Shown in pieces: positions 1-7,397 of a stretch of 64,000 nucleotides of DNA. The translations under genes and the position numbers were made by a program. Source of the DNA: JBAXXL01 sp037127915 (GTDB lineage: Bacteria > Bacteroidota > Ignavibacteria > Kapaibacteriales > UBA2268); the NCBI GenBank assembly GCA_037127915.1, contig JBAXXL010000021.1, positions 1-64,000 of the forward strand, written 5' to 3'. The notes beneath the pieces were generated by a model that had not been told where the DNA came from, searched no databases, and worked only from the letters and a program-made list of their open reading frames with translations. Position 1 is the first letter of the stretch, and the number at the start of each line of letters is the position of its first letter.

Positions 1-17
1 ACTGATATAGATAAAAT

Positions 18-54
18 AACCGTCTGCTTCGTAATGAGGCAGACGGTTTTTTTT
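18..54 (+). terminator. Rho-independent terminator of an upstream gene
   Basis: A perfect 10-base stem (AACCGTCTGC at 18-27 pairing with GCAGACGGTT at 39-48) with an 11-base loop runs directly into eight T residues (47-54). It most likely ends a plus-strand transcript that begins before the window. Confidence 0.85.
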
Positions 55-183
55 AATAAGAGAAATAAACTTTTATAACTTTAGCTCGTTTAATTAATAA
101 TAAGGTTTATTTTAACTTTGTATTTTTTCAACACGATATTTATTATTATTTTAGCATTTTAAGAAAATGAATAGAGAAGATAT

Positions 184-1095
184 ATGAAAAAGATTTTACT
201 AATAATTGCTGTTATATTTATTGCAACATTTGCCAATAGCTTAAAGGCTCAAGAAATAAAGGCGAATGTTATTGTTAATATGGATCAATTGGAGCAGGAG
301 CGCCGTTTGGACGTTCAGACAATGGAGCAAGATTTAAAAAACTACCTCAACAATCAAAAATTTACCGAAATTGAATGGGAAGGTGAACCAATACCCGTAA
401 ATATTCAAATATATCTTACCGGTGGATATAATTATAGATACAATGCTCAGGTTTTTATAACAGGGCAAAGGTTGATTTATGGTCAGGAAGGCGGCTCGTC
501 CACTACATTGAGAATAGTTGAAAAGGATTGGTCATTTGAATACTCCCGCGGTGCTGTGTTTTCGTATAATCCAAATAGATTCGAAGCTTTGTCGAGTTTG
601 CTTGATTTCTATATGCTGATTATTATTGGATTTGATATGGACACATACCAGGAAAATTCGGGGAATAAGGTTTACGAAATGGCAAGCAAAATTCAGCAGT
701 TGGGAGCCGCGCAAAATGCACCGGGCTATTCAACATTCGATAATCCGGGTGATTTTACAAAAAACCGCTTGGTTGGTGAGCTATTGGAAGTGCGGTTTGA
801 ACCTTTCCGTAAATTGGTTACCGAATATTATATGGATGGTTTGGATATGATGAGCGAAAACAGGACGCAAGCATTGACCAATTTAGAATTAACAATTAAA
901 GATATGGCAAGTTTCAAAAGAAACAATCTGTTTTCGCAAAGTGCTTTGATTACCGCCTTTTTCCATGCTAAATCGGAAGAAGTTCTCACACTTTTTAAAG
1001 GTTGGGAATCAAAACTTGTATGGAACGATTTGATGTATCTCGACCCTGCAAATAGCCAAAAATACGAAGACGCACAAAAAGGCAAATTCGAATAA
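184..1095 (+). CDS. porD: DUF4835 family protein, PorD-like T9SS component
   Basis: A 303-residue exported protein. An N-terminal signal peptide (hydrophobic residues about 4-20, ending Ala-Gln) precedes a mature domain resembling the DUF4835 family of Bacteroidota, which is named PorD in type IX secretion annotations. Recognisable family features are the IIGFDMDTY segment near residue 150 and YYMDGLDMMSENR near residue 220. The length matches the family (about 290-300). Its molecular role is poorly known, but its presence fits the many T9SS cargo proteins in this window. It stands alone between a terminator upstream (18-54) and a hairpin downstream (1126-1156). The symbol rests on family resemblance only. 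Confidence 0.8.
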   Translation: MKKILLIIAVIFIATFANSLKAQEIKANVIVNMDQLEQERRLDVQTMEQDLKNYLNNQKFTEIEWEGEPIPVNIQIYLTGGYNYRYNAQVFITGQRLIYGQEGGSSTTLRIVEKDWSFEYSRGAVFSYNPNRFEALSSLLDFYMLIIIGFDMDTYQENSGNKVYEMASKIQQLGAAQNAPGYSTFDNPGDFTKNRLVGELLEVRFEPFRKLVTEYYMDGLDMMSENRTQALTNLELTIKDMASFKRNNLFSQSALITAFFHAKSEEVLTLFKGWESKLVWNDLMYLDPANSQKYEDAQKGKFE

Positions 1096-1125
1096 AATTT
1101 TTCGTAGAGACTTTTTTTTGTATTA

Positions 1126-1169
1126 GATGGGCTCCAATTTCAAATTGGAGTCCATCTTATTTCTTTTTT
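1126..1169 (+). terminator. Hairpin terminator after the PorD-like gene
   Basis: A 15-base stem with one G-T wobble (arms 1126-1140 and 1142-1156) is followed by a T-rich stretch (1157-1169). It lies 30 bases after the stop codon. It could also be one of the many palindromic spacer elements of this genome. Confidence 0.6.
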
Positions 1170-1305
1170 GTAACTTTCTATCCATAAAAAGTGTTATAAT
1201 ACAATAAATATTTGCAAAAAATAAAATTAATTCAAATTAATTAAAAATTATTTAGTATTTTTGTTGGTGTTTCATAATGAATTTAAACAAATTAGTGAGT
1301 TACTT

Positions 1306-1389
1306 ATGAAAAAAACATTTTATTTCCGCACTAAGCTCTATCTTTTTAATCTGAGTTTCCTGTATATCCTCGCACGGGCTGTGGCGTAA
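1306..1389 (+). pseudogene. Stump of an exported-protein gene (27 codons)
   Basis: An ATG with a MKKTFYF-type beginning and a hydrophobic stretch looks like a signal peptide, but the reading frame closes after 27 residues and runs into repeat-like spacer DNA. A possible -7 box TATTTTTG sits at 1256-1263, although no TTG was found 19 bases upstream of it. It may be the remnant of a secreted-protein gene truncated by repeat insertion, or chance. Low certainty. Confidence 0.25.
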
Positions 1390-1487
1390 GCTTTATTATC
1401 CCATAGCCATAAATAAATGTATTTCAAAACAAGAATATATTTACAGGAGAATAACACCCAAAAATTACAATTTTATTTATAGGTTTC

Positions 1488-1549
1488 ATTGGGGCAAGCC
1501 CCAATGCTTCCAAAAAAACAAAAAGTGTGGAAGCACGTGGGCTTGCCCA
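1488..1549. repeat. Large imperfect inverted repeat (palindromic spacer element)
   Basis: The palindrome ATTGGGGCAAGCCCCAAT (1488-1505) and a second one around TGGGCTTGCCCA (1538-1549) form the two arms of a larger inverted repeat: GGGGCAAGCCCC..GCTTCC (1491-1511) pairs with GGAAGC..GGGCTTGCCC (1529-1549) across a 17-base loop. The element lies just before the T9SS propeller gene and resembles a REP- or MITE-like unit. The rest of the 1096-1594 spacer shows nothing else clear. Confidence 0.6.
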
Positions 1550-1594
1550 TGTGTAGAAACAAAAAAATTTTAAAAACAATTAGAGAATTCCAAA

Positions 1595-2917
1595 ATGAAA
1601 ACAAAAATGATTTTATTTTTTGCGCTGGCTATATTAATAGTTTTTGCCGGCAAAACAACTGCGCAAGACTTAGTTGCGGAAAAAGTAATTAGTCTAAAAG
1701 GCTTACAAGATATAGGTTCTTTTAATCCGGGGGCATTTGCATATAGTAATGAAAAAAATCTCTTTGCAATGCAAGGTGATTATGATGACCTTTTTGTAAT
1801 TGATGCCGAAACAAAAGAAAAATTACTCCAAGTAAGACATTTACAAGAATTTGCTTTTTTCAATAAAGGGCAGAGTTTAATTGGAAAAAAAGGTTCAAGT
1901 ATTAAAATCTATAATACAACAACTTGGAAACTAACGGACTCACTTACTTACAATAATCAAACTATTTTGGATTTTGTTTTATCAAAAGACCAAAAAAAGT
2001 TATGCGTACTGTTTCGTAATGGGTTAAATATTTATCCTGATATGAAACTTGTAATATGGGATATGACGACTAAAGAAATAGTACTAGAAAAGACAATAAA
2101 TTGTGAATTAGATTTCCAAGTAACTGATAAGGATGAATTCGTATTCCTAAATATGGATTGGAATGAAAATTTAAACTATTTATCATTTGAATGGAGCTTA
2201 TATACAGAAGTAAGCACACCTTTCAGAAGCGGCAGGTATTTTACAAAAATATATAGTCTTAATGAAAATAAAATGATTAAGAATTTTAATCATGCATTGG
2301 ATTTTATATTTGATAAATATAATAATAATGGTTATTATTATGAAGAGTCCTATAGTTCCGAAGGAAAATATTGTTTAACCAAAAATTTATATAAGACAGT
2401 AAACTTATTAACTGACGTAAAATCAATTTTTAATTTTGAATTCGATCTAGGTGGCATGGCTTCAGTTCAAGATTACTTAATATTTTCAAAATCGCCTTAT
2501 GCTGATGAATTCTTTATAATCAATAAAGAAAATCAACATACAAAAACTCTTAAAACAAGCTATGACCATTTACAATTTAGTTTTACTGAAGATAAAACAA
2601 AATTAATTGCACAATCCAAGACATCATCGAGAACTATAGCAATCTATGATATTACAAATATCACGGGAATAAGTGTTCCAAGTAAAGAAACGGTATTATA
2701 CCCGAATCCTACAAGTCAATTGTTGAATTTGGAATTTGATAAGAACTTAGATTATAATGTTCAAATTATTGATGAATCCGGGAAAATAATAGACAGTTTT
2801 CCAATATCCAATTCATACCAATTGAATTATGACACATCAAAACTGCCAAAAGGAATGTACATATTGCAATTAAACAGTAAAAGTAGTTCGAATAGTTATA
2901 AATTCCAAAAGGAATAA
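1595..2917 (+). CDS. Secreted beta-propeller-like protein with T9SS sorting domain
   Basis: 440 residues. A signal peptide (about 1-23, ending Ala-Gln) is followed by a long region of beta-strand repeats with aromatic/Asp patterns such as LFVIDAETKEKL and LVIWDMTTKE, typical of WD40/YVTN-like propellers. The C-terminal ~75 residues form a type A T9SS sorting domain: it opens with VLYPNPTSQLLNLEF (about residue 368) and contains IIDESGKII and LPKGMYILQL. By family knowledge it should be exported by Sec, moved across the outer membrane by T9SS and attached to the surface or released. Substrate unknown. An ATG with an upstream A-rich region and AGAG fits the start. No operon partner is evident. 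Confidence 0.75.
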   Translation: MKTKMILFFALAILIVFAGKTTAQDLVAEKVISLKGLQDIGSFNPGAFAYSNEKNLFAMQGDYDDLFVIDAETKEKLLQVRHLQEFAFFNKGQSLIGKKGSSIKIYNTTTWKLTDSLTYNNQTILDFVLSKDQKKLCVLFRNGLNIYPDMKLVIWDMTTKEIVLEKTINCELDFQVTDKDEFVFLNMDWNENLNYLSFEWSLYTEVSTPFRSGRYFTKIYSLNENKMIKNFNHALDFIFDKYNNNGYYYEESYSSEGKYCLTKNLYKTVNLLTDVKSIFNFEFDLGGMASVQDYLIFSKSPYADEFFIINKENQHTKTLKTSYDHLQFSFTEDKTKLIAQSKTSSRTIAIYDITNITGISVPSKETVLYPNPTSQLLNLEFDKNLDYNVQIIDESGKIIDSFPISNSYQLNYDTSKLPKGMYILQLNSKSSSNSYKFQKE

Positions 2918-3093
2918 CTAAATGAAAAAACTATGGTTCTTAATCTAATATTCCGCAACTACGTTGCTCAGGACGCAATCTAATCACAATTTCTATTGAT
3001 ATAGCACAGCTACGCTGTTCAATCATGTAGTGATGTCATATTAATGGGAAGTATGAAGATTATATTGAAGGAGTTCCGTAGGAACTGAATATT

Positions 3094-3123
3094 AAAAAAA
3101 GAGTCAAGAGGAACTCTTGACTC
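3094..3123 (-). terminator. Rho-independent terminator of thrS
   Basis: A perfect 10-base stem (3101-3110 with 3114-3123, three-base loop) lies 23 bases past the thrS stop. On the minus strand it is followed by seven T (3094-3100 read as A on plus). Just beyond is a small palindrome AGTTCC-GTA-GGAACT (3072-3086). Confidence 0.85.
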
Positions 3124-3146
3124 TAGGTAAATACTGTTGCTAACAG

Positions 3147-5081
3147 TTACAGCATTCCGGGTACGTTCATTTTAGCGAATAATGCTAAAATTTCGTCAAT
3201 TGATTTAATTCCCAAATCGCCTTCGCCGTGTTTTCTTAAAGTAACCATTCCGTTATCGGCTTCTTTTTGTCCGATAACCAAAGCATAAGGAATTTTCATT
3301 TGTTCCGATTCAGCTATTTTGCGGTTTACTCTTTCGCTTCTCAAATCCATAATTGTGCGATATCCAAGAATAGTCAGCTTTTCGTCCAAAGCTCTGCAAT
3401 ATTCATATTGCGCTTCGCCGATTGGCAAAATGCTAATTTGTTCAGGTGCTAACCAGAACGGGAAATTACCGGCAAAATGCTCAATTAATATCGCGGTAAA
3501 TCTTTCGATAGAACCAACAGGAGCGCGGTGAATACAAACCGGACGGTGAGCCGCATTGTCATTGCCTGTATATTCCAAATTAAATCTTTCCGGCATAACG
3601 TAGTCAACTTGACAAGTACCTAATTGCCATTTTCTGCCAATAGCGTCTTTAACAACGAAATCAATTTTTGGACCGTAGAACGATGCTTCGCCAAGTTCGA
3701 TAACATAATTTAGCCCCATTTCGTCAGCGGCTTCTTTAATGTCCTGCTGAGATTGTTCCCATTGTTCAGCCGAACCGCTGTATTTTTCGTTGTTATTATC
3801 GCGGAACGATAAGCGGGTGAAAAGTTCTTTGTCTAAGCCGAAAGTTTTGAAAAAGAAGTGGATTATATCCACAACATTTTTGATCTCGGATTTTAATTGT
3901 TCCGGTGTACAGTAGATATGCGCATCGTCTTGAGTAAATCCTCTAACGCGTGAAAGCCCCGATAATTCTCCTGATTGCTCATAGCGGTAAACTGTACCGT
4001 ATTCAAAAATTCTTAATGGCAAATCGCGATAACTGCGTGGTTTGATAGCATAAATTTGATGATGGTGCGGACAGTTCATCGGTTTCATCATATATTCTTC
4101 ATCTTCCACTGTCATTGGCGGAAATTGCGAATCGCTGTAATACGGATAGTGACCTGAAGTTTTATACATATTCAAATTGCCGATATGAGGTGTAATAACC
4201 TCCAAATACCCACGTTTGATTTGTTCTTTTCTCATGAACTCTTCCAAAATTCTGCGCATTCTTGTACCGCGCGGTAACCACATTGGCAAACCTTGACCGA
4301 CAACAGGTGAAATTGTGTATAGCTCCAATTCTTTACCTAATTTACGGTGGTCTCTTTTTTCTGCTTCTGCGCGTTGCTCAATAAATTCGTCCAACATCGC
4401 TTTTTTAGGGAAAGTAATGCCATAAATACGTGTCATCATAGGTCTTGTGGAATCACCTCTCCAATACGCACCTGCAATCGAAAGCAATTTAATTGACTTG
4501 ATTACCGATACATTCGGAATATGACCGCCACGGCAAAGATCGGTAAATTCTCCTTGCTTGCAAAACGAAATATTTTCACCTTTCAATTTCAAATCGCGGA
4601 TGAGTTCTAATTTAAACTCATTTCCTTTTTCGGCATAATATTTTTCGGCATCGTCACCAGTCAACTCGTATTTTTCGAAGCGAGATTTGAGATTAATTAG
4701 CTCTTTCATTTTTGATTCGATTTTTGGTAAATCGTCAGCAATAATTTTTGTACCTTCGGGCGGCATAACATCGTAATAAAAACCCTGTTCTATCGCCGGT
4801 CCTATACCGAATTTAATACCCGGATAAATTGCTTGCAGAGCTTCGGCTAATAAATGCGCCGACGAATGCCAGAACATTTGTTTCCCGTCGTCATCGTTAA
4901 AAGTCAAAATATTGATGTTAGCGTCTTCATTTATAGGTTGGTACAACTCGTGAATTGAACCATTTAGTAATATTCCTAAAGCATTTCGGGCTAAGCCCTC
5001 TGATATTGATAAAGCTATATCATATCCATTTGTTCCGTTCTGATATTCACGAACGTTTCCATCCGGAAATGTGATTTTCAT
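3147..5081 (-). CDS. thrS: Threonyl-tRNA synthetase
   Basis: 644 residues, the normal bacterial length. Domain order is classical: TGS domain (1-62), editing domain beginning near HSSAHLLAEAL (72-82) with FTDLCRGGHIPN near 180-192, class II catalytic core from about 245, and anticodon-binding domain from about 545. Zinc/active-site residues are visible: Cys in MNCPHH, His in DDAHIY and His in CIHRAPVGS. It charges tRNA-Thr with threonine in the cytoplasm. It is transcribed alone, divergent from the OmpA-like gene. A -7 box TAATTTTG (minus strand, 5116-5123) lies about 35 bases before the ATG. All core motifs are present. Confidence 0.98.
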   Translation of the reverse strand: MKITFPDGNVREYQNGTNGYDIALSISEGLARNALGILLNGSIHELYQPINEDANINILTFNDDDGKQMFWHSSAHLLAEALQAIYPGIKFGIGPAIEQGFYYDVMPPEGTKIIADDLPKIESKMKELINLKSRFEKYELTGDDAEKYYAEKGNEFKLELIRDLKLKGENISFCKQGEFTDLCRGGHIPNVSVIKSIKLLSIAGAYWRGDSTRPMMTRIYGITFPKKAMLDEFIEQRAEAEKRDHRKLGKELELYTISPVVGQGLPMWLPRGTRMRRILEEFMRKEQIKRGYLEVITPHIGNLNMYKTSGHYPYYSDSQFPPMTVEDEEYMMKPMNCPHHHQIYAIKPRSYRDLPLRIFEYGTVYRYEQSGELSGLSRVRGFTQDDAHIYCTPEQLKSEIKNVVDIIHFFFKTFGLDKELFTRLSFRDNNNEKYSGSAEQWEQSQQDIKEAADEMGLNYVIELGEASFYGPKIDFVVKDAIGRKWQLGTCQVDYVMPERFNLEYTGNDNAAHRPVCIHRAPVGSIERFTAILIEHFAGNFPFWLAPEQISILPIGEAQYEYCRALDEKLTILGYRTIMDLRSERVNRKIAESEQMKIPYALVIGQKEADNGMVTLRKHGEGDLGIKSIDEILALFAKMNVPGML

Positions 5082-5256
5082 GTTATTCCTTGATTAATTA
5101 CTTCATAATTAGATACAAAATTACGAATTTTTTATCAAAGAGCATTATGGTATTAGTTCAGAGAAAAGCATTTTTTACAATTTATTTTATTTAAAATTTT
5201 TATTTTAAGAATAAATTTTGTAATTTTCGATTTTATTATTCAATTATAGTTATTAT

Positions 5257-5955
5257 ATGTTTAAAAAGAATTTTTTAGTGTTAGTTATTATCGCATTTTT
5301 TGTACCAATAAGTCTTTTATCACAATCAATTCAAGAAAATCAGATATTTTTAAAAGGAACAGTAACAGATAAATATACGGGTAAACCGGTATATTGCGAC
5401 ATAGAAATCAGACCTGAGGGCGGGACAAAGTTTAAAATTTTTAGTGATCCGGTAAGCGGTCATTACGAGCAATTAATCAAAGGCGGAACTAGCTACGAAT
5501 TCATTTTTTATAGATACAACGTTCTTAGACAAATAATAAAAGTAGATTATCCGACTTTTGAAAGATATCGCGAAGAAGAAGCTAATTATCAGGTGATAAC
5601 TTTAACTCCGGGGGTAACAGCTTACGAAGTCGAGATTTTTGAACCAAACAGCGCAACAATTAAAGAATCAGCCAAACAGTTTTTTGAAGATTTTAAATTG
5701 CAATTACGTTTTCACCGTACAGTAACATGGGATTTATTAGTTGTCGGAACTGAGTTGGTAAAAGGGAAAACAGTTATAAACAAGGGTCTAACGCAGAAGC
5801 GCGTTGATGCCTTGACAACTTATTTAGAAAATTACAAAGCGTATTTAAAGAAATTAAATATTAAAGCGTCAGATTATATTAAAGATAATGGTAACAGTTT
5901 AATAATAAAAGTAAACCAAATTGAACCACCTTTAGAAGAACAGTTCACAAAATAG
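5257..5955 (+). CDS. Exported protein with CarboxypepD-reg-like and OmpA-like regions
   Basis: 232 residues. The signal peptide (about 1-22, ending Ser-Gln) is followed by a carboxypeptidase-regulatory-like beta-sandwich motif (FLKGTVTDKYTGKPVYCDIEIRP, from about 30). The C-terminal half contains LVVGTELVKGKTVINKGLTQKR, recalling the strand-helix of OmpA-type peptidoglycan-binding domains, but the usual NxxLSxxRA signature is degenerate. It is probably periplasmic or outer-membrane associated. Only nine bases separate its stop from the following methyltransferase, so the two are probably co-transcribed. Confidence 0.55.
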   Translation: MFKKNFLVLVIIAFFVPISLLSQSIQENQIFLKGTVTDKYTGKPVYCDIEIRPEGGTKFKIFSDPVSGHYEQLIKGGTSYEFIFYRYNVLRQIIKVDYPTFERYREEEANYQVITLTPGVTAYEVEIFEPNSATIKESAKQFFEDFKLQLRFHRTVTWDLLVVGTELVKGKTVINKGLTQKRVDALTTYLENYKAYLKKLNIKASDYIKDNGNSLIIKVNQIEPPLEEQFTK

Positions 5956-5964
5956 GAGTCATAT

Positions 5965-6978
5965 ATGAGTATTTTGACAGAATTAGAAAAAACAAATGCA
6001 ATCCAAGAATTAGACGAAATAGCTTATGCTTTTTGGAAAAGCAGAGCTTTGTTTACAGCCTGTGAATTAGATATATTCACAATAATTGGCGAACATGGAA
6101 AAACAGCAGAACATATCGCCTTAGAAACGAAATCCGATAAAGAAGGCATTAAACGTCTTTTGAATGCTATGGTAGCCTTGGAGCTTTTGGTTAAAAACGA
6201 AGAATATTATCGCAATACTGCTAAATCTAAAGCCCTTCTGATAAAAGGCAGTCCCGATTTCATGGGTAATATTATGCATTTATCAAATCTTTGGGATGTT
6301 TGGACACATTTGACAGGTTCCATACAAAAAGGCGGACCAGAAATTTATCAGGAATTTTGGGAAAAAGATGATGATTGGATGCGCAATAACGTTGAATCAC
6401 ATCATTGGAAATCAATCTATGAAGCAAAAGGATTAATTGATTTTATTGATGTTCGTAACGTGAAAAAAGTTCTTGATTTGGGTGGCAGTTCAGGACATTA
6501 CCTTGTAAAACTGATGGAAAAAAAGCCGGATTTAGAATGCACTATTTTTGACCATCCTCGAGTAATACAATTCGCAAAAGAAATATTAAAAAATGAAGGA
6601 TTGGAAAATAAAATACGCACAATAAGCGGCGGATTTTTCGATGAAGAGTTTGGTGAGGAAAACGAATACGACCTTATTATTATTTCTCATATTATAAGTG
6701 AGTATTCAATATGGGATAATGTTGCTTTAATCCAGAAAGCCTATTATTTCTTAAATTACGGCGGAACATTAATCGTACACGACAATATTATTGATGATTC
6801 CAGAACAAGCCCGCTTGATTGCACCTTGATGTCATTGGATATGCTGGTAAATACTCGGAGCGGTGATGTATATACAGAAACTGATATTTGGGTGATGATG
6901 CGCGAAGCTATGCTTTCAGATATCAAAAAAGTGAAAACAAATTTTGGTACTTCTATTATGGTAGGACACAAATATTAA
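5965..6978 (+). CDS. SAM-dependent O-methyltransferase (ASMT/plant OMT-like)
   Basis: 337 residues in the arrangement of acetylserotonin/caffeate-type O-methyltransferases: an N-terminal winged-helix dimerisation domain (about 15-105; ALFTACELDIFTII, KEGIKRLLNAMVALELL) and a Rossmann SAM-binding domain with motif I KVLDLGGSSGHYL (about residue 170) and a further acidic strand ECTIFDHP. The late segment GGTLIVHDNIIDD is typical of the post-catalytic strand. A clear RBS (AGGAG) precedes ATG 5965. Substrate unknown; the neighbours do not define a pathway. Confidence 0.8.
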   Translation: MSILTELEKTNAIQELDEIAYAFWKSRALFTACELDIFTIIGEHGKTAEHIALETKSDKEGIKRLLNAMVALELLVKNEEYYRNTAKSKALLIKGSPDFMGNIMHLSNLWDVWTHLTGSIQKGGPEIYQEFWEKDDDWMRNNVESHHWKSIYEAKGLIDFIDVRNVKKVLDLGGSSGHYLVKLMEKKPDLECTIFDHPRVIQFAKEILKNEGLENKIRTISGGFFDEEFGEENEYDLIIISHIISEYSIWDNVALIQKAYYFLNYGGTLIVHDNIIDDSRTSPLDCTLMSLDMLVNTRSGDVYTETDIWVMMREAMLSDIKKVKTNFGTSIMVGHKY

Positions 6979-7039
6979 AATACTTTTAGGCTTCTTCCGT
7001 TAAGTTTTTTGCAATTGTTTTGAAAGATTTTTAATTTAG

Positions 7040-7072
7040 TTGTTAAAATTAACAAAAATTTCTTTATTTTTG
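7040..7072 (+). promoter_or_regulatory. Bacteroidota-type promoter for the DUF2795 gene
   Basis: A -33 TTG (7040-7042) and a -7 TATTTTTG (7065-7072), spaced by 22 bases, match the TTG/TAnnTTTG primary-sigma pattern with slightly long spacing. They lie about 50 bases before the ATG at 7125. Confidence 0.5.
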
Positions 7073-7124
7073 CAAGCCTAAAAAAGTAAAAAGTTAATAA
7101 TATATAAATAATAGGAAGTATTTT

Positions 7125-7364
7125 ATGTTCTGGACACCAGAATTTGCCGCAACTTTAGAGGATGCACCATGGCCGGCTACTAAGGACGAACTGCTCGATT
7201 ATGCAAACCGTTCAGGTTGCCCACAAGAGGTTTTAGACAATTTGATGGAATTGGAAGACACTGAAGAGTTTATTCAAGGTATGGAAGAACTATGGTCTGA
7301 ATACGAGGATACCTTAAATGAAGAGTATTTTTACGATGATAACGAAGAAGAACAATACTATTAA
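7125..7364 (+). CDS. DUF2795 family small acidic protein
   Basis: 79 residues. The core WPATKDELLDYANRSGCPQEVLDNL (residues about 16-40) matches the DUF2795 helix-loop-helix pattern (WPATKxEL..YA...G.P..V...L). The C-terminus is very acidic and Tyr-rich. No biochemical role is established for the family. It sits directly upstream of the Omp85-like gene with 33 bases between, so they may share the promoter at 7040-7072. Confidence 0.8.
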   Translation: MFWTPEFAATLEDAPWPATKDELLDYANRSGCPQEVLDNLMELEDTEEFIQGMEELWSEYEDTLNEEYFYDDNEEEQYY

Positions 7365-7397
7365 AAATAAAACTAACTCGTAAAAGGAATTTTTACG

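Noticed and set aside
1489..1692. 67-codon open frame at 1489-1692
   Set aside because: It runs through a palindromic spacer element and overlaps the signal peptide of the real gene at 1595 in another frame.
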